Assembly: GCA_017694565.1 (NCBI GenBank)
Contig: JADIMR010000088.1
Coordinates: 1 to 54,534 of the forward strand
From: Candidatus Enterocola intestinipullorum
Lineage (GTDB): Bacteria > Bacteroidota > Bacteroidia > Bacteroidales > Paludibacteraceae
Direction of reading: 5' to 3'
DNA: 54,534 nt
The position numbers were made by a program, and so were the translations under genes. Below the pieces are notes generated by a model that saw only the letters and a program-made list of their open reading frames with translations, made no database searches and had not been told where the DNA came from. Of this stretch, positions 1-9,487 are shown piece after piece (positions within the stretch are counted from its first letter, which is position 1; each line of letters begins with the position of its first letter).

Positions 1-1323
1 GGTTATGATACCTTCGTTCACTTGTATGCGTAAACGTTGGTTGCCTTGTTTCAGGGGAATTTCTATTTCGAAATTGCTCCATTCACCTTCGGCAGAAGGC
101 CATTCGAACTCTCCCTTGCTTTCCCCGTCTATGAAAAACTCCACTTTCGGTGCAATCAGTTTGTGCGCTTTGTATCGGAACTGGAAAGTGTAATTACCTG
201 CTTCTTCCGTATTCAATCCATATTCCACCCACTTGCTTCCGCTTACGGATGTGTAATTGAAATTGTATATGTCCAAACTGTTCCCGTCATTGTCTTCGGG
301 GTCTTCACTCGGGCGGACTTGTATGGCATCCTTGCTCAAATCTTCGCTAAGGTGGGTGGCGCAGTAATGCTCGGCGGGAACCATGCTGCCCGCAGGATAG
401 TAAACGTTTTGATCAAGGGTGGACATATTTACGTAGACTGTGCCCAAATCAGTCAGTTCGTATGTGCTCGACTCCAAAAGGTTGAAGACGGTCGGAGGAT
501 TCCAACTTGCACCGCTGCCTCTCGGCATGAACCAAGAGTAACGGAACACTTCCGGGCAGGCTTCCAAATACCCCGCAGCATTGCACATATAATTCATTTG
601 CGTGGATTCGTTTTTCCCGGTGCCGCAAAATTCGGTAACCCAGATAGGTTTGCCGTATTTCAGGAATTTTTCCACATAGCCCTTCATGTCTGTTCCGTCG
701 GCATTGGAATACCAGTGGATCGACAATCCGGCAATTTTGTCCGTGCCGCCGATGAGGTTGAAAAATTCGTCCAACCATACGACGGGGTCGCCGTAGCCTG
801 ACAGCGTGCCGTAATTCATGGCGGGGGCAATCAGTTGCAATCCCAGTTCTTCGGCAAGAGCCTCGACTTCGGGCCAATGTTGCGCAGCCTCGGCGGGAGT
901 CATGTTCGCTTGGTCGGTCAGGTTGGGTTCGTTGTAGCCGAGAAGGTATTTGCACTCAGGATGTTTAGCCACGTATTGACGGATTTGGTTCAATGAATTA
1001 GGGTTCGCGTTCCAAGCCATCGGGCAGAAATCGATTTCGTATTTTTTAAATTCTACAGCTTTGTCATCGGAATTGCTTGAGCCCCAATTATAGGCCCATG
1101 AAATGCCGGGACCTAAAAGCCTGCAATCTTCTTCCGGTATTTGGAAAGAATAGCAAGCTCCTCTTTTGCTGCTTTTGCTTTGCAGCACGGTTTGCGAAGT
1201 CTCCCAGTTGTCGGTAGTGGGGGCATCGGGACCTTTCTCACAAGAGGCAAACGAAAGCAGTAAGCCGGTAGCTGCCATGATTTTTACGGCAAAGGCGGCC
1301 AATGATTTTTTTTTCTGTTTCAT
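1..1323 (-). CDS. GH128-type endo-beta-glucanase lipoprotein (3' end outside window)
   Basis: This gene is absent from the ORF track because it runs off the left edge, but reading the minus strand from the ATG at 1321-1323 gives an uninterrupted frame. The protein starts with a lipoprotein signal peptide ending in a lipobox (LLSFASC), so it should be anchored in a membrane, probably surface exposed. The catalytic part has the motif GYNEPN (acid/base Glu) and later WVTEFCG (likely nucleophile Glu), with AWNANPNS and LSIHWYSN between them; this is the pattern of the Asl1-like glycosyl hydrolase catalytic core, family GH128, whose known members cleave beta-1,3-glucans. After about residue 300 a beta-rich domain of carbohydrate-binding (CBM6-like) character begins, cut by the window edge. 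The substrate is inferred from the family. A LacI-type operator and a promoter-like box lie just upstream. Confidence 0.75.
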   Translation of the reverse strand, partial: MKQKKKSLAAFAVKIMAATGLLLSFASCEKGPDAPTTDNWETSQTVLQSKSSKRGACYSFQIPEEDCRLLGPGISWAYNWGSSNSDDKAVEFKKYEIDFCPMAWNANPNSLNQIRQYVAKHPECKYLLGYNEPNLTDQANMTPAEAAQHWPEVEALAEELGLQLIAPAMNYGTLSGYGDPVVWLDEFFNLIGGTDKIAGLSIHWYSNADGTDMKGYVEKFLKYGKPIWVTEFCGTGKNESTQMNYMCNAAGYLEACPEVFRYSWFMPRGSGASWNPPTVFNLLESSTYELTDLGTVYVNMSTLDQNVYYPAGSMVPAEHYCATHLSEDLSKDAIQVRPSEDPEDNDGNSLDIYNFNYTSVSGSKWVEYGLNTEEAGNYTFQFRYKAHKLIAPKVEFFIDGESKGEFEWPSAEGEWSNFEIEIPLKQGNQRLRIQVNEGIIT

Positions 1324-1355
1324 AGTTATTTTGATGGTTGATAGCCGGGTGTATG

Positions 1356-1373
1356 TGTGCAATCGTTTGCACA
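1356..1373. promoter_or_regulatory. LacI-family-like operator upstream of the GH128 gene
   Basis: The 18-mer TGTGCAATCGTTTGCACA is a palindrome with 7-bp arms (TGTGCAA/TTGCACA) around a TCGT centre, the layout of LacI-family operators (central CG with GCAA/TTGC arms). On the minus strand it lies about 9 bp downstream of a box TACACTTG (1383-1390), one base off the Bacteroidota -7 consensus, so a bound repressor would block transcription start. The core CAATCGTTTGCACA recurs at 6395-6408 upstream of the amylase gene. No LacI-type regulator gene is in the window. Confidence 0.6.
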
Positions 1374-1527
1374 TATTTTATGCAAGTGTACGGATTTTTC
1401 CCTTAATGTCGAGTAAGCCGCGTTTGCTCAATGTTTTCAAATTCACTGCATCTAAACTTTCTTGATGCCGGTAGTTGTTTGCCGAAAGGTCTTTTTAAAT
1501 GGAATAACCGCTTTCAGATACAAAAAA

Positions 1528-1564
1528 AAACAATGCTGTCAAATTATTGGCAGCATTGTTTTTG
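1528..1564 (-). terminator. Rho-independent terminator of eno
   Basis: On the minus strand a stem with arms CAATGCTG/CAGCATTG is followed by a run of T. It lies directly after the enolase stop codon at 1583. Confidence 0.75.
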
Positions 1565-1582
1565 ACGATATGTTCAACCGTA

Positions 1583-2896
<1,314 letters not shown>

Positions 2897-2927
2897 TTAT
2901 AAACTTGTCTTCGGTATCATGACCGCA

Positions 2928-2935
2928 CAAAGTTA
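2928..2935 (-). promoter_or_regulatory. -7 promoter box of eno (TAACTTTG)
   Basis: Perfect match to the Bacteroidota -7 element TAnnTTTG on the minus strand, giving a leader of about 50 nt before the enolase start. Confidence 0.6.
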
Positions 2936-2939
2936 AAAA

Positions 2940-4121
2940 TTATTCCTTTAATTTCAATACCTGCCTTAATACGACCATGCAATAAATAAACGCGGCGAGG
3001 GAGATGGCCGCGCCGGCGTAGCCGATGTAGTCAATCGACGAGTATGTGCAGACGAAGCCGCCCAACAACGTTCCTGTCCCTATGCCCATGTTGTATATGC
3101 CCGAATAAATCGACATGGCTACGGCTGTGGTTTCCTGCGGCGTGTTTTTTATTATCTGGTCCTGGAAAGCCACGCTGAACATGGTGATATGCAAGCCCAT
3201 CGAAGCGCACATTATCGCTGCCGTAACATGGCTTATCGTTGACGGGTAAAGCAATGCCATCGACAGGGTTATGCCGCCCAAGGACGCGCTGATGAATGCT
3301 GCTTGCCTGTTGTTGTAAAATTTGGAAAACAGCAAACTTGCGAAGATGCCTGCCAAACCGTATATGGAAAGCGTTATTGTAACGGCTGCGGGGTTCATGC
3401 CTGCCGATTGCAACAGGAACGGTTCCATGTAGCTGTAACCTATATAATACGCGACTGTTACTATCAAGGTAATCAAGTACAGGCTCATTATCAGCTTGTC
3501 TTTCAACAGGACAGGCAGTTTGCCGAGCGAGAAAGTCCCCCTCGTGGGCATTTTCGGGAAAATGGATGCCAAAAACAATGCGACAGCAAGCGTTATTCCT
3601 CCCACAATGGCGAATGTCATGCGCCATCCGACGGCCAATCCTATGGCCCTGCCCAAAGGAAGGCCGGCAATCATAGCGATCGACGTGCCTGTCGCTATCA
3701 TGCTTATTGCCAAGGCACGGTATTTTTCCGGTACTGCCCTTGCGGCCATCGGGGTGGCTATCGACCAGAATACCGAATGTGCCGCAGCGACAATCAGACG
3801 GGAAGCCATAAGCATGTAGTAAGTCGGGGCTATGGCGGACAAGGCCTGTCCTGCGGCAAACAGTGCCAAAACGCACAGAAGCAGTTTTTTCATTTCCATG
3901 CGCGAAGCCAATATCATGAGCGGCAGCGAGAATATCGCCACGAACCATGCGTAGACCGAGATTATCAATCCGGCCTTTGCCTCGGAGACGGTGAAATCTT
4001 TTGCAATGTCCGTGAGCAGGCTTACGGGCATGAACTCGGAAGTGTTGAAAACAAAAACGGCGAATGCCAACCCGAGCAGCGACATCCATTGTCTTACCGT
4101 CATTTTTTCCAGTATCTGCAT
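2940..4121 (-). CDS. sotB: MFS sugar/drug efflux transporter, SotB-like
   Basis: A 393-residue, 12-helix major facilitator protein of the inner membrane. The N-terminus (AFAVFVFNTSEFMPVSLLTDIA), the segment SVYAWFVAIFSLPLMIL, the loop SRMEMKKLLLC, the motif HSVFWSIATPMAARAVPEKYRALAIS and the mid segment YIGYSYMEPFL follow the SotB/YdeA sugar efflux family closely from end to end. In enterobacteria SotB exports arabinose and related sugars and IPTG; the substrate here is unknown. Alternative start MTVRQW is six codons downstream. The promoter box TATATTTG lies at 4142-4149. The stop codon is only 67 nt from the enolase start, and the enolase promoter sits in that gap. Confidence 0.85.
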   Translation of the reverse strand: MQILEKMTVRQWMSLLGLAFAVFVFNTSEFMPVSLLTDIAKDFTVSEAKAGLIISVYAWFVAIFSLPLMILASRMEMKKLLLCVLALFAAGQALSAIAPTYYMLMASRLIVAAAHSVFWSIATPMAARAVPEKYRALAISMIATGTSIAMIAGLPLGRAIGLAVGWRMTFAIVGGITLAVALFLASIFPKMPTRGTFSLGKLPVLLKDKLIMSLYLITLIVTVAYYIGYSYMEPFLLQSAGMNPAAVTITLSIYGLAGIFASLLFSKFYNNRQAAFISASLGGITLSMALLYPSTISHVTAAIMCASMGLHITMFSVAFQDQIIKNTPQETTAVAMSIYSGIYNMGIGTGTLLGGFVCTYSSIDYIGYAGAAISLAAFIYCMVVLRQVLKLKE

Positions 4122-4141
4122 TCTTGTTTGAAAAAAGCGTG

Positions 4142-4149
4142 CAAATATA
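4142..4149 (-). promoter_or_regulatory. -7 promoter box of the sotB-like gene (TATATTTG)
   Basis: Perfect TAnnTTTG match on the minus strand, about 20 nt before the start codon. No convincing -33 element seen. Confidence 0.5.
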
Positions 4150-4214
4150 GTGTTTAAGACTTGTAAGACGGGTCCTTGCTGCGGTTAAATATTCGTTGCT
4201 TTTGTTTTCTCAAC

Positions 4215-4227
4215 ATTTGCGGCAAAT
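4215..4227. promoter_or_regulatory. Short palindrome ATTTGCGGCAAAT upstream of the starch-binding gene
   Basis: Perfect 6-bp arms around one base, lying about 50 bp before the -7 box at 4266-4273. Its TTGC/GCAA halves resemble the LacI-like operators elsewhere in the window, but the centre differs, so a role is uncertain. Confidence 0.25.
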
Positions 4228-4265
4228 TTTGTATAGTTTTGTTATCGGCATAATATATAAAAATG

Positions 4266-4273
4266 TATCTTTG
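4266..4273 (+). promoter_or_regulatory. -7 promoter box TATCTTTG upstream of the starch-binding T9SS protein
   Basis: Perfect TAnnTTTG match with a TTTG at 4238-4241 as a possible -33 element (24 nt apart). It lies inside the extended ORF of the track, which supports choosing the downstream start at 4305. Confidence 0.55.
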
Positions 4274-4304
4274 CCACTTGGAAAACAACGAAATCTTAAA
4301 CAGA

Positions 4305-6176
4305 ATGAAAAAACTTACTCTTTCATTGGCTTTGACGTTGTTGTCGGCAATAGTACTGACGGCGACCGCCAAGACCATTTATTTCAACGGGGGGTGGTCG
4401 GCTACTCCGTATGCTTACGTATACTACGAAACGACGTCGGCCACCGAGTATCTCGGCGAATGGCCCGGGACCGTCATGCAGGCCGATGGTCAAAATGCAG
4501 GTTGGTATTCCGTGGCAATCCCCGACGACGTTCCGGACGGCACCCTCGTGATTTTCAACACCAATACAGGATCTGAGCGTTATCCGGCCGACAGTGAACC
4601 GGGTATTGGAATGCCTTGGCTTTCCACAGGGCAGGATGCCGCTTATTACGTGCTTGCCGACAAGCAATGGTACGATGCCATTCCCGCTGAAAAACCGGTG
4701 GTTACGGCTAATCCATCGGGCGGTCGTTTTGCGGGCAGCGTTACGGTTACCCTGTCTTGCAGCATGGATGTGGAAATACATTACACCACCGACGGCAGCG
4801 AACCCTCTGCCAGCTCGCGTGTTTATTCACAACCTCTTACCTTTACCGAAACCACGACATTGAAAACCTTCGTTGAAAACGAAGGTTCGTCCAACGTGCA
4901 AACTTTTAAATATACTTACAGCGAGGGCGGATCTTCCCAGACATATCCTTCGTTCAACAATACATATTACCAGACGAACCCGGATGGCAAAGTCGGCACG
5001 AACCGTACCATAAACATGGTTCATACCAATGGCATATCTTCCTCGGCTTTGTCCGAATGGACCGATGCGGAATTGATAGCACAAGGTATCGCGAACGACA
5101 TCCAGCAGCGTTTCAACGGCGGACACGAGTGGTCGCTGTGCGACGTTTATTCGCTTTATGCCGCTTACGATGCGGATTACCTGTATTTGGGTTGCCAATA
5201 TGTGAATACATCGGGTTTGGACAAGGAGCATTCGACACCGTACAGTTCCATGTTGCCTATATGCGTGGCATTGGATTTGGATCCTGATTTGGATTGTACC
5301 GGAGCTATGGCAGACGGACAAGATGCCGAAGGACCATGGCAAAAAAACAAACAATTCCTGAACTTCGAGAACAGAATGGACTGCATGGTGATGTTCCATA
5401 CCCAGACCGCCCAAGGTACTCCCGGCGTTTTCCTCCCCGATGCGGATGGCAAATTCTCGTATGACGAGCAGTATTGCAAGACTGTGGATGCACGTGCTTA
5501 CCAACAAGGCTTGCTGCCTTCAATTACTGAAATTTGGGGTAAAACATCGAATGACGGCAGTGAAGCTTTTTATGCCGACGCGCAATATGACGGCACTTAT
5601 TCCAACGTGGGCAAGATTGATGACCCCAACGCATTCTTGCAGGACGAGAGCAACTTTGGCGACTTTTTGCCATCATGGGGCAGTGAATACCATACTTTTT
5701 ATGAAGTGAAGATTTCGCTTGCCACCCTCGGCATATCGGAAGATTATATCAAGAACACCGGTATCGGCGTGATGTGGATTTCCACACACGGCGAATCTGC
5801 CACCAGCAGCATACCGTACGATCCTACATGTTTCGACAATGTCATGAACCCGTACAGCGAGGATTCAAGTACGAGCGAGGAAAAGGAGGACGAGGATTAC
5901 TTCACATACGCGATGGCAAGGGTAGGCAAGCTTGCCGGTACACCTTCGGCAATCGATGAAACTGTTGATAACGAAGGTGGCGCGGTCGTTTCGGTTGCCA
6001 ACAAGGTGATTACGGTTTCCGGCAACGAAGGCAACGACGTGGCCGTGTACGACATGGTCGGCAACTGCGTGGCTGCCGCAAACCAGGTTGAAGAATCTGT
6101 CAGCTTCAATGTTCCTTCAAAAGGCACTTACGTGGTAGTTGCAGGCGACAAGGCCGTCAAAGTCATGGTCTTATAA
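4305..6176 (+). CDS. Secreted starch-binding protein with T9SS type A tail
   Basis: The ATG at 4305 is chosen over the ORF-track start at 4263 because it opens a clean signal peptide (MKKLTLSLALTLLSAIVLTATA) and the promoter box overlaps the earlier start. After the signal there is a CBM26-like starch-binding domain (about residues 22-120, with YFNGGWS and LGEWPGT), then a chitobiase C-terminal-like bridging domain (about 125-205, VEIHYTTDGSEPS), then a large domain of about 330 residues that I do not recognise, rich in aromatic residues and resembling carbohydrate-binding jelly rolls. The last 80 residues (VYDMVGNCV, KGTYVVVAG, KVMVL) form a type IX sorting tail, so the product should be exported across the outer membrane. 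It lies next to the alpha-amylase with matching domains, so a role in capturing starch is inferred. No catalytic motif was found. Confidence 0.7.
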   Translation: MKKLTLSLALTLLSAIVLTATAKTIYFNGGWSATPYAYVYYETTSATEYLGEWPGTVMQADGQNAGWYSVAIPDDVPDGTLVIFNTNTGSERYPADSEPGIGMPWLSTGQDAAYYVLADKQWYDAIPAEKPVVTANPSGGRFAGSVTVTLSCSMDVEIHYTTDGSEPSASSRVYSQPLTFTETTTLKTFVENEGSSNVQTFKYTYSEGGSSQTYPSFNNTYYQTNPDGKVGTNRTINMVHTNGISSSALSEWTDAELIAQGIANDIQQRFNGGHEWSLCDVYSLYAAYDADYLYLGCQYVNTSGLDKEHSTPYSSMLPICVALDLDPDLDCTGAMADGQDAEGPWQKNKQFLNFENRMDCMVMFHTQTAQGTPGVFLPDADGKFSYDEQYCKTVDARAYQQGLLPSITEIWGKTSNDGSEAFYADAQYDGTYSNVGKIDDPNAFLQDESNFGDFLPSWGSEYHTFYEVKISLATLGISEDYIKNTGIGVMWISTHGESATSSIPYDPTCFDNVMNPYSEDSSTSEEKEDEDYFTYAMARVGKLAGTPSAIDETVDNEGGAVVSVANKVITVSGNEGNDVAVYDMVGNCVAAANQVEESVSFNVPSKGTYVVVAGDKAVKVMVL

Positions 6177-6207
6177 CACTTTCATAAAAAATAGTTTTTT
6201 AAGATTC

Positions 6208-6235
6208 GGGCGTGCCGGCGGGTACGCCCTTTTTT
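6208..6235 (+). terminator. Terminator after the starch-binding protein gene
   Basis: Stem GGGCGT/ACGCCC with a GC-rich loop, followed by TTTTTT, 31 nt after the stop codon. Confidence 0.7.
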
Positions 6236-6394
6236 ATTGCTTTTCAGTGTATGGCTTTGTTTATCAGAATGTTGATAATTGAAATTCTTCGGGATTCCTT
6301 TCATAGGAATACATACTGTCGGGTTGTTGAGAAATATGATAAGGGTTACTATTAATTATATAGTCTAATTTTTAACATTTTATCTTTTGTAAAT

Positions 6395-6415
6395 CAATCG
6401 TTTGCACAAACGATT
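6395..6415. promoter_or_regulatory. Operator-like palindrome upstream of the amylase gene
   Basis: AATCGTTTG and CAAACGATT are perfect 9-bp inverted arms separated by CA. The left part CAATCGTTTGCACA (6395-6408) is identical to 14 bases of the palindromic operator before the GH128 gene (1356-1373). It lies downstream of a box TATCTTTTG (6381-6389) and 70 bp upstream of the main -7 box. Confidence 0.55.
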
Positions 6416-6485
6416 ACGACAGTATTTGCGCAATTTTTGTGCTTGCTGTAATGAATATGTTGAGAAAATAAAACAAACTATTCGC

Positions 6486-6493
6486 TACTTTTG
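6486..6493 (+). promoter_or_regulatory. -7 promoter box TACTTTTG of the alpha-amylase gene
   Basis: Perfect TAnnTTTG match; a TTG at 6460-6462 lies 23 nt upstream as the -33 element. Leader of about 50 nt. Confidence 0.6.
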
Positions 6494-6550
6494 CAGTCAG
6501 AAAAACAAACCAAGGCCTTATACAAAATTCCAACTAACATGTAAGAAAAA

Positions 6551-9007
6551 ATGAAGAAGCTTTATTCCATTTTATTTTTGTCGCTTTTGTTGCCGTTGCA
6601 GGCACTTTTCGCGGCTAATTCCTACGGATTGCCCGACAATATACAGCAGGGCAATATACTTCATTGTTTCAACTGGAAATACAACGACATAAAGGCAGAA
6701 CTTCCCAACATTGCCGAAGCCGGTTTCGTGGCCGTACAGACATCGCCCGCTCAAAACGCAGGCGGCGGTGCATGGTACATGCTTTACCAGCCATACGAGT
6801 TTGCCATAGACAGCAATCCCCTCGGCACGAAAGCCGAATTGCAGGCTCTTTGCCAGGAGGCCGACAAATACGGAGTCAAAGTAATCGTGGACGTGGTAGC
6901 CAACCACCTGAACGGATCCATGGACTGGGTTCACGACCAAGAGATTAAAAACGACAACAACTGTTGGCATTCGCATGGCAGTAACATAGATTATTCCAAT
7001 CGTTGGCAAGTTACTCACGGAGACATAGGCATGAGAGATCTTGCAAACGAGAATCCCAAGGTTTATAACAAAGTCAAGGCGTATGTCGATGTGCTAAAAA
7101 GTCTCGGAGTGGACGGTATACGTTGGGATGCAGCCAAGCACATACAATTACCGTCGGAGGGTAGTGATTTTTGGTCAGTTGTAACGTCTGCAGGATTGTA
7201 TAATTATGGTGAGATTTTGGAAGGACCAATTGACAACAAGTCGGATGAAAGCAAAAGATTGATGAAGGAATATACCGATTATATTTCGGTTACGGATAAT
7301 GCGTATGGCAACAATATACGAAATAGTTATATTAACGGAAATACGTATGGTGCTTATGCTGATTGGGGCGACAACGGTGTGTCCCGAGACAAACTTGTGC
7401 TTTGGGCCGAGAGCCACGACACATATTGCAATAACGGGGAGTCGCAGCGGGCGAATCAAGATGTGATAGATCAGGTGTACGCAATAGTAGCATCTCGCGA
7501 AAATGAAGCGGCGCTTTATTTCTCCCGTCCTTTCAAGACCGGTCATCATGAAATACAATCCGGAGAGAAAGGCTCCACGAACTTTACAACTCCCAAGGTC
7601 GCAGAAGTTAACAAGTTTCGTAATGCGATGATTGGTACAAAAGACTATTTTGTTAATGAGAACGGGGTAAATGCCGTTTTGCGAGGTTATGGAGCTGTCG
7701 TAGTGAAACCCAAGGGTAGCGGCAACGTTACTATCTCAAATGCCAATTCTACTGTGGCTCCCGGTACATATAAGGATCAAGTTGGTGGAGGAGAATGGAT
7801 TGTTACTACATCTACAATAACCGGAAATATAGGCAATACCGGTATTGTAGTATTTTATAATGCAGTACATAACGCTTCTGTTACGTTCGACCCTGCCGGT
7901 GGCAATTTCCGTACAGAAACCGTTACCGTTACGGCTACTGCCAATGATGCTAATTCTGCTTGGTATAAGGTGGGCGATGGCAGTCAGGTGGCAATAAACG
8001 GTTCCGCGCAATTCACGATAGGAGCTGACATGGAATATGGCGAGAGTGTTACCGTAAGTTGGGGTGCGACAGGCGAAAGTGGAACATTTACCGGCAGTAC
8101 GGTATATACAAAGGTCGATCCAGATGCTACAGTTATGGTATATTACAATAATCCGAATAACTGGAACGATGTGTATTGTTATATATATGACAATGATGTT
8201 GAAAATTCGGATTGGCCGGGAGAGTTGATGACATACGAGGCGAGTGCGTCTTACAATGGCGAGACCGGCTTGTGGGTATATGAAGTTCCCGATAATCTGC
8301 TTAACGGTCAGGTTATATTCACAAATAATGCCGGCAGCCAATATCCGGACAAGGACGGTTTGCAACTTTCGGGCAATTCGATGGTTTGCATAAACAATTC
8401 GGAATGGTCGGAATTTGAAGAATCCGTTTCTCCCGAACCCGAGGAGCCGGAAGATGTCTACACTCCTTCGTATGAGGAAGGCGAAACAGTAGTGTTCTTT
8501 GAAAATACCAGAGACTGGAGTGGTGTCAAAATTTGGTTGTGGAACGGTGTATATACCGAGATTGGCTCATTTCCCGGAGATGAAATTGAATATATGGGTG
8601 ATGCTGCCAATGGCAACGGAATATATAAATGGACATACAAAGGGGAAAATACGGATTTGCCTGTCGGATTGCTGTTCTCCAATTCTGAAAATCAAAACGA
8701 CAAAACGGGTGATTTCCAATTCCAAAACGGCGGTTATTACACCGCAGACGGTTTTCAACGCTTGATAGAACCGTCAGAGCCGTCAGCTGTTGATGAAGCA
8801 GAAAAAGCACAGGCTGTGATAACAAGCGAGGCCGGCATGATAACGGTATGGAATGCCGAAGGTTCCGACATTACGGTGTATGACCTTTGCGGTGTGCCGG
8901 TAGAACAGGTTTATAATGCAGGATCGCAGCTTGCAATATCCATAGCCTATAAGGGAGTGTATGTAGTAACCGTCGATGACGAAGCTGTCAAGGTGATGGT
9001 AAGGTGA
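6551..9007 (+). CDS. Secreted GH13 alpha-amylase (AmyE-like) with starch-binding modules and T9SS tail
   Basis: Hydrolyses alpha-1,4 bonds in starch outside the cell. A signal peptide (about 22 residues) precedes the catalytic barrel. All four GH13 regions are visible: DVVANH, GIRWDAAKH with the nucleophile Asp, GEILEG with the acid/base Glu, and WAESHDTY with the third acidic residue. The start (ILHCFNWKYN, AVQTSPAQ, WYMLYQP) resembles Bacillus subtilis AmyE, pointing to subfamily GH13_28 (inference). After the barrel, at about residues 440-520, lies a bridging domain, then two CBM26-like starch-binding modules (about 520-620 and 645-735, with NNPNNWNDVYCYIYD and FENTRDWSGVKIWLWN) joined by an acidic linker. 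The last 70 residues form a T9SS tail (VYDLCGVPV, KVMVR). Paired with the upstream starch-binding gene; no SusC/SusD genes are nearby. Ends with a strong terminator. Confidence 0.9.
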   Translation: MKKLYSILFLSLLLPLQALFAANSYGLPDNIQQGNILHCFNWKYNDIKAELPNIAEAGFVAVQTSPAQNAGGGAWYMLYQPYEFAIDSNPLGTKAELQALCQEADKYGVKVIVDVVANHLNGSMDWVHDQEIKNDNNCWHSHGSNIDYSNRWQVTHGDIGMRDLANENPKVYNKVKAYVDVLKSLGVDGIRWDAAKHIQLPSEGSDFWSVVTSAGLYNYGEILEGPIDNKSDESKRLMKEYTDYISVTDNAYGNNIRNSYINGNTYGAYADWGDNGVSRDKLVLWAESHDTYCNNGESQRANQDVIDQVYAIVASRENEAALYFSRPFKTGHHEIQSGEKGSTNFTTPKVAEVNKFRNAMIGTKDYFVNENGVNAVLRGYGAVVVKPKGSGNVTISNANSTVAPGTYKDQVGGGEWIVTTSTITGNIGNTGIVVFYNAVHNASVTFDPAGGNFRTETVTVTATANDANSAWYKVGDGSQVAINGSAQFTIGADMEYGESVTVSWGATGESGTFTGSTVYTKVDPDATVMVYYNNPNNWNDVYCYIYDNDVENSDWPGELMTYEASASYNGETGLWVYEVPDNLLNGQVIFTNNAGSQYPDKDGLQLSGNSMVCINNSEWSEFEESVSPEPEEPEDVYTPSYEEGETVVFFENTRDWSGVKIWLWNGVYTEIGSFPGDEIEYMGDAANGNGIYKWTYKGENTDLPVGLLFSNSENQNDKTGDFQFQNGGYYTADGFQRLIEPSEPSAVDEAEKAQAVITSEAGMITVWNAEGSDITVYDLCGVPVEQVYNAGSQLAISIAYKGVYVVTVDDEAVKVMVR

Positions 9008-9081
9008 TACAAGCCTCACGGGTAACGAATAACAGACTCTACATTTTTAGTTTCATAGTTTCATAGCGAGTGATTTTTTGG

Positions 9082-9117
9082 AAGCCGTCTCCCAAGCGAG
9101 GGAGACGGCTTTTTTTC
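9082..9117 (+). terminator. Terminator of the alpha-amylase gene
   Basis: Stem AGCCGTCTCC/GGAGACGGCT with an 8-nt loop, followed by seven T. Confidence 0.9.
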
Positions 9118-9150
9118 CTGCCTACTCCGGGGCAGGAAAAAGCCGCCCGG

Positions 9151-9215
9151 CATTGTCTTGTCCCCCGTGAAAATTGCTAATGCAATTTTCACAGCCCCCA
9201 GAGGGGGCAGCCTTC
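9151..9215. repeat. Repeat family 1, copy A
   Basis: Frame CATTGTCTTGTCCCCCG, then a perfect hairpin GTGAAAATTGC/GCAATTTTCAC with 4-nt loop TAAT (9167-9192), then GCCCCC-AGA-GGGGGC and a CCTTC end. Copy B shares the frame but has a different hairpin sequence. Confidence 0.75.
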
Positions 9216-9289
9216 ATAGAACGTAGTGCTTGCATTATACCCACTGTAAGTGCGCTGCCGGACTTCGTCCGTCCGCTTAACTTACAGTT

Positions 9290-9320
9290 AAGCGTTAGCC
9301 TGCAAAGCAGGCTAACGCTT
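9290..9320. repeat. Perfect hairpin between the two family 1 copies
   Basis: Arms AAGCGTTAGCCTGC and GCAGGCTAACGCTT (14 bp, perfect) around AAA. No T-run follows, so it is not an obvious terminator. Confidence 0.7.
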
Positions 9321-9322
9321 GC

Positions 9323-9390
9323 CATTGTCTTATCCCCCGAAATAAATCATCTTCGAAGATTTATTTCCGCCCCCAGAGGGGGCGACCTTC
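9323..9390. repeat. Repeat family 1, copy B
   Basis: Same frame as copy A (CATTGTCTTATCCCCCG ... GCCCCCAGAGGGGGC ... CCTTC), but the inner hairpin is GAAATAAATC/GATTTATTTC with loop ATCTTCGAA (9339-9367), unrelated in sequence to that of copy A while still perfectly paired. Confidence 0.75.
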
Positions 9391-9487
9391 CTTGAACCCT
9401 GTGCTGGCACTAAAACCTACTTTCAACATAGTGCAAACACTACGAGGTGCTTACTGTAACTAATCACTGTAACCTGTAACCTGAAAA

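Larger units (their letters stand above)
6177..6550. other. Intergenic region between the two starch genes
   Basis: Contains the terminator at 6208-6235, the operator-like palindrome at 6395-6415 with a possible box TATCTTTTG just before it (6381-6389), and the promoter at 6486-6493. No ORF of note. Confidence 0.7.

Noticed and set aside
37-801. 254-residue plus-strand ORF and the minus ORF 449-955 at the left edge
   Set aside because: Both lie antisense or out of frame within the GH128 gene, whose uninterrupted minus-strand frame has a signal peptide and catalytic motifs.
3031-4089. 352-residue minus ORF and the 284-residue plus ORF at 3303
   Set aside because: Shadow frames of the SotB-like transporter; compositions rich in His/Arg/Cys and no domain.
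9122-9395. Short ORFs (67 and 73 residues) in the repeat-filled spacer
   Set aside because: They run through palindromic repeats, overlap on opposite strands, and have no coding character.
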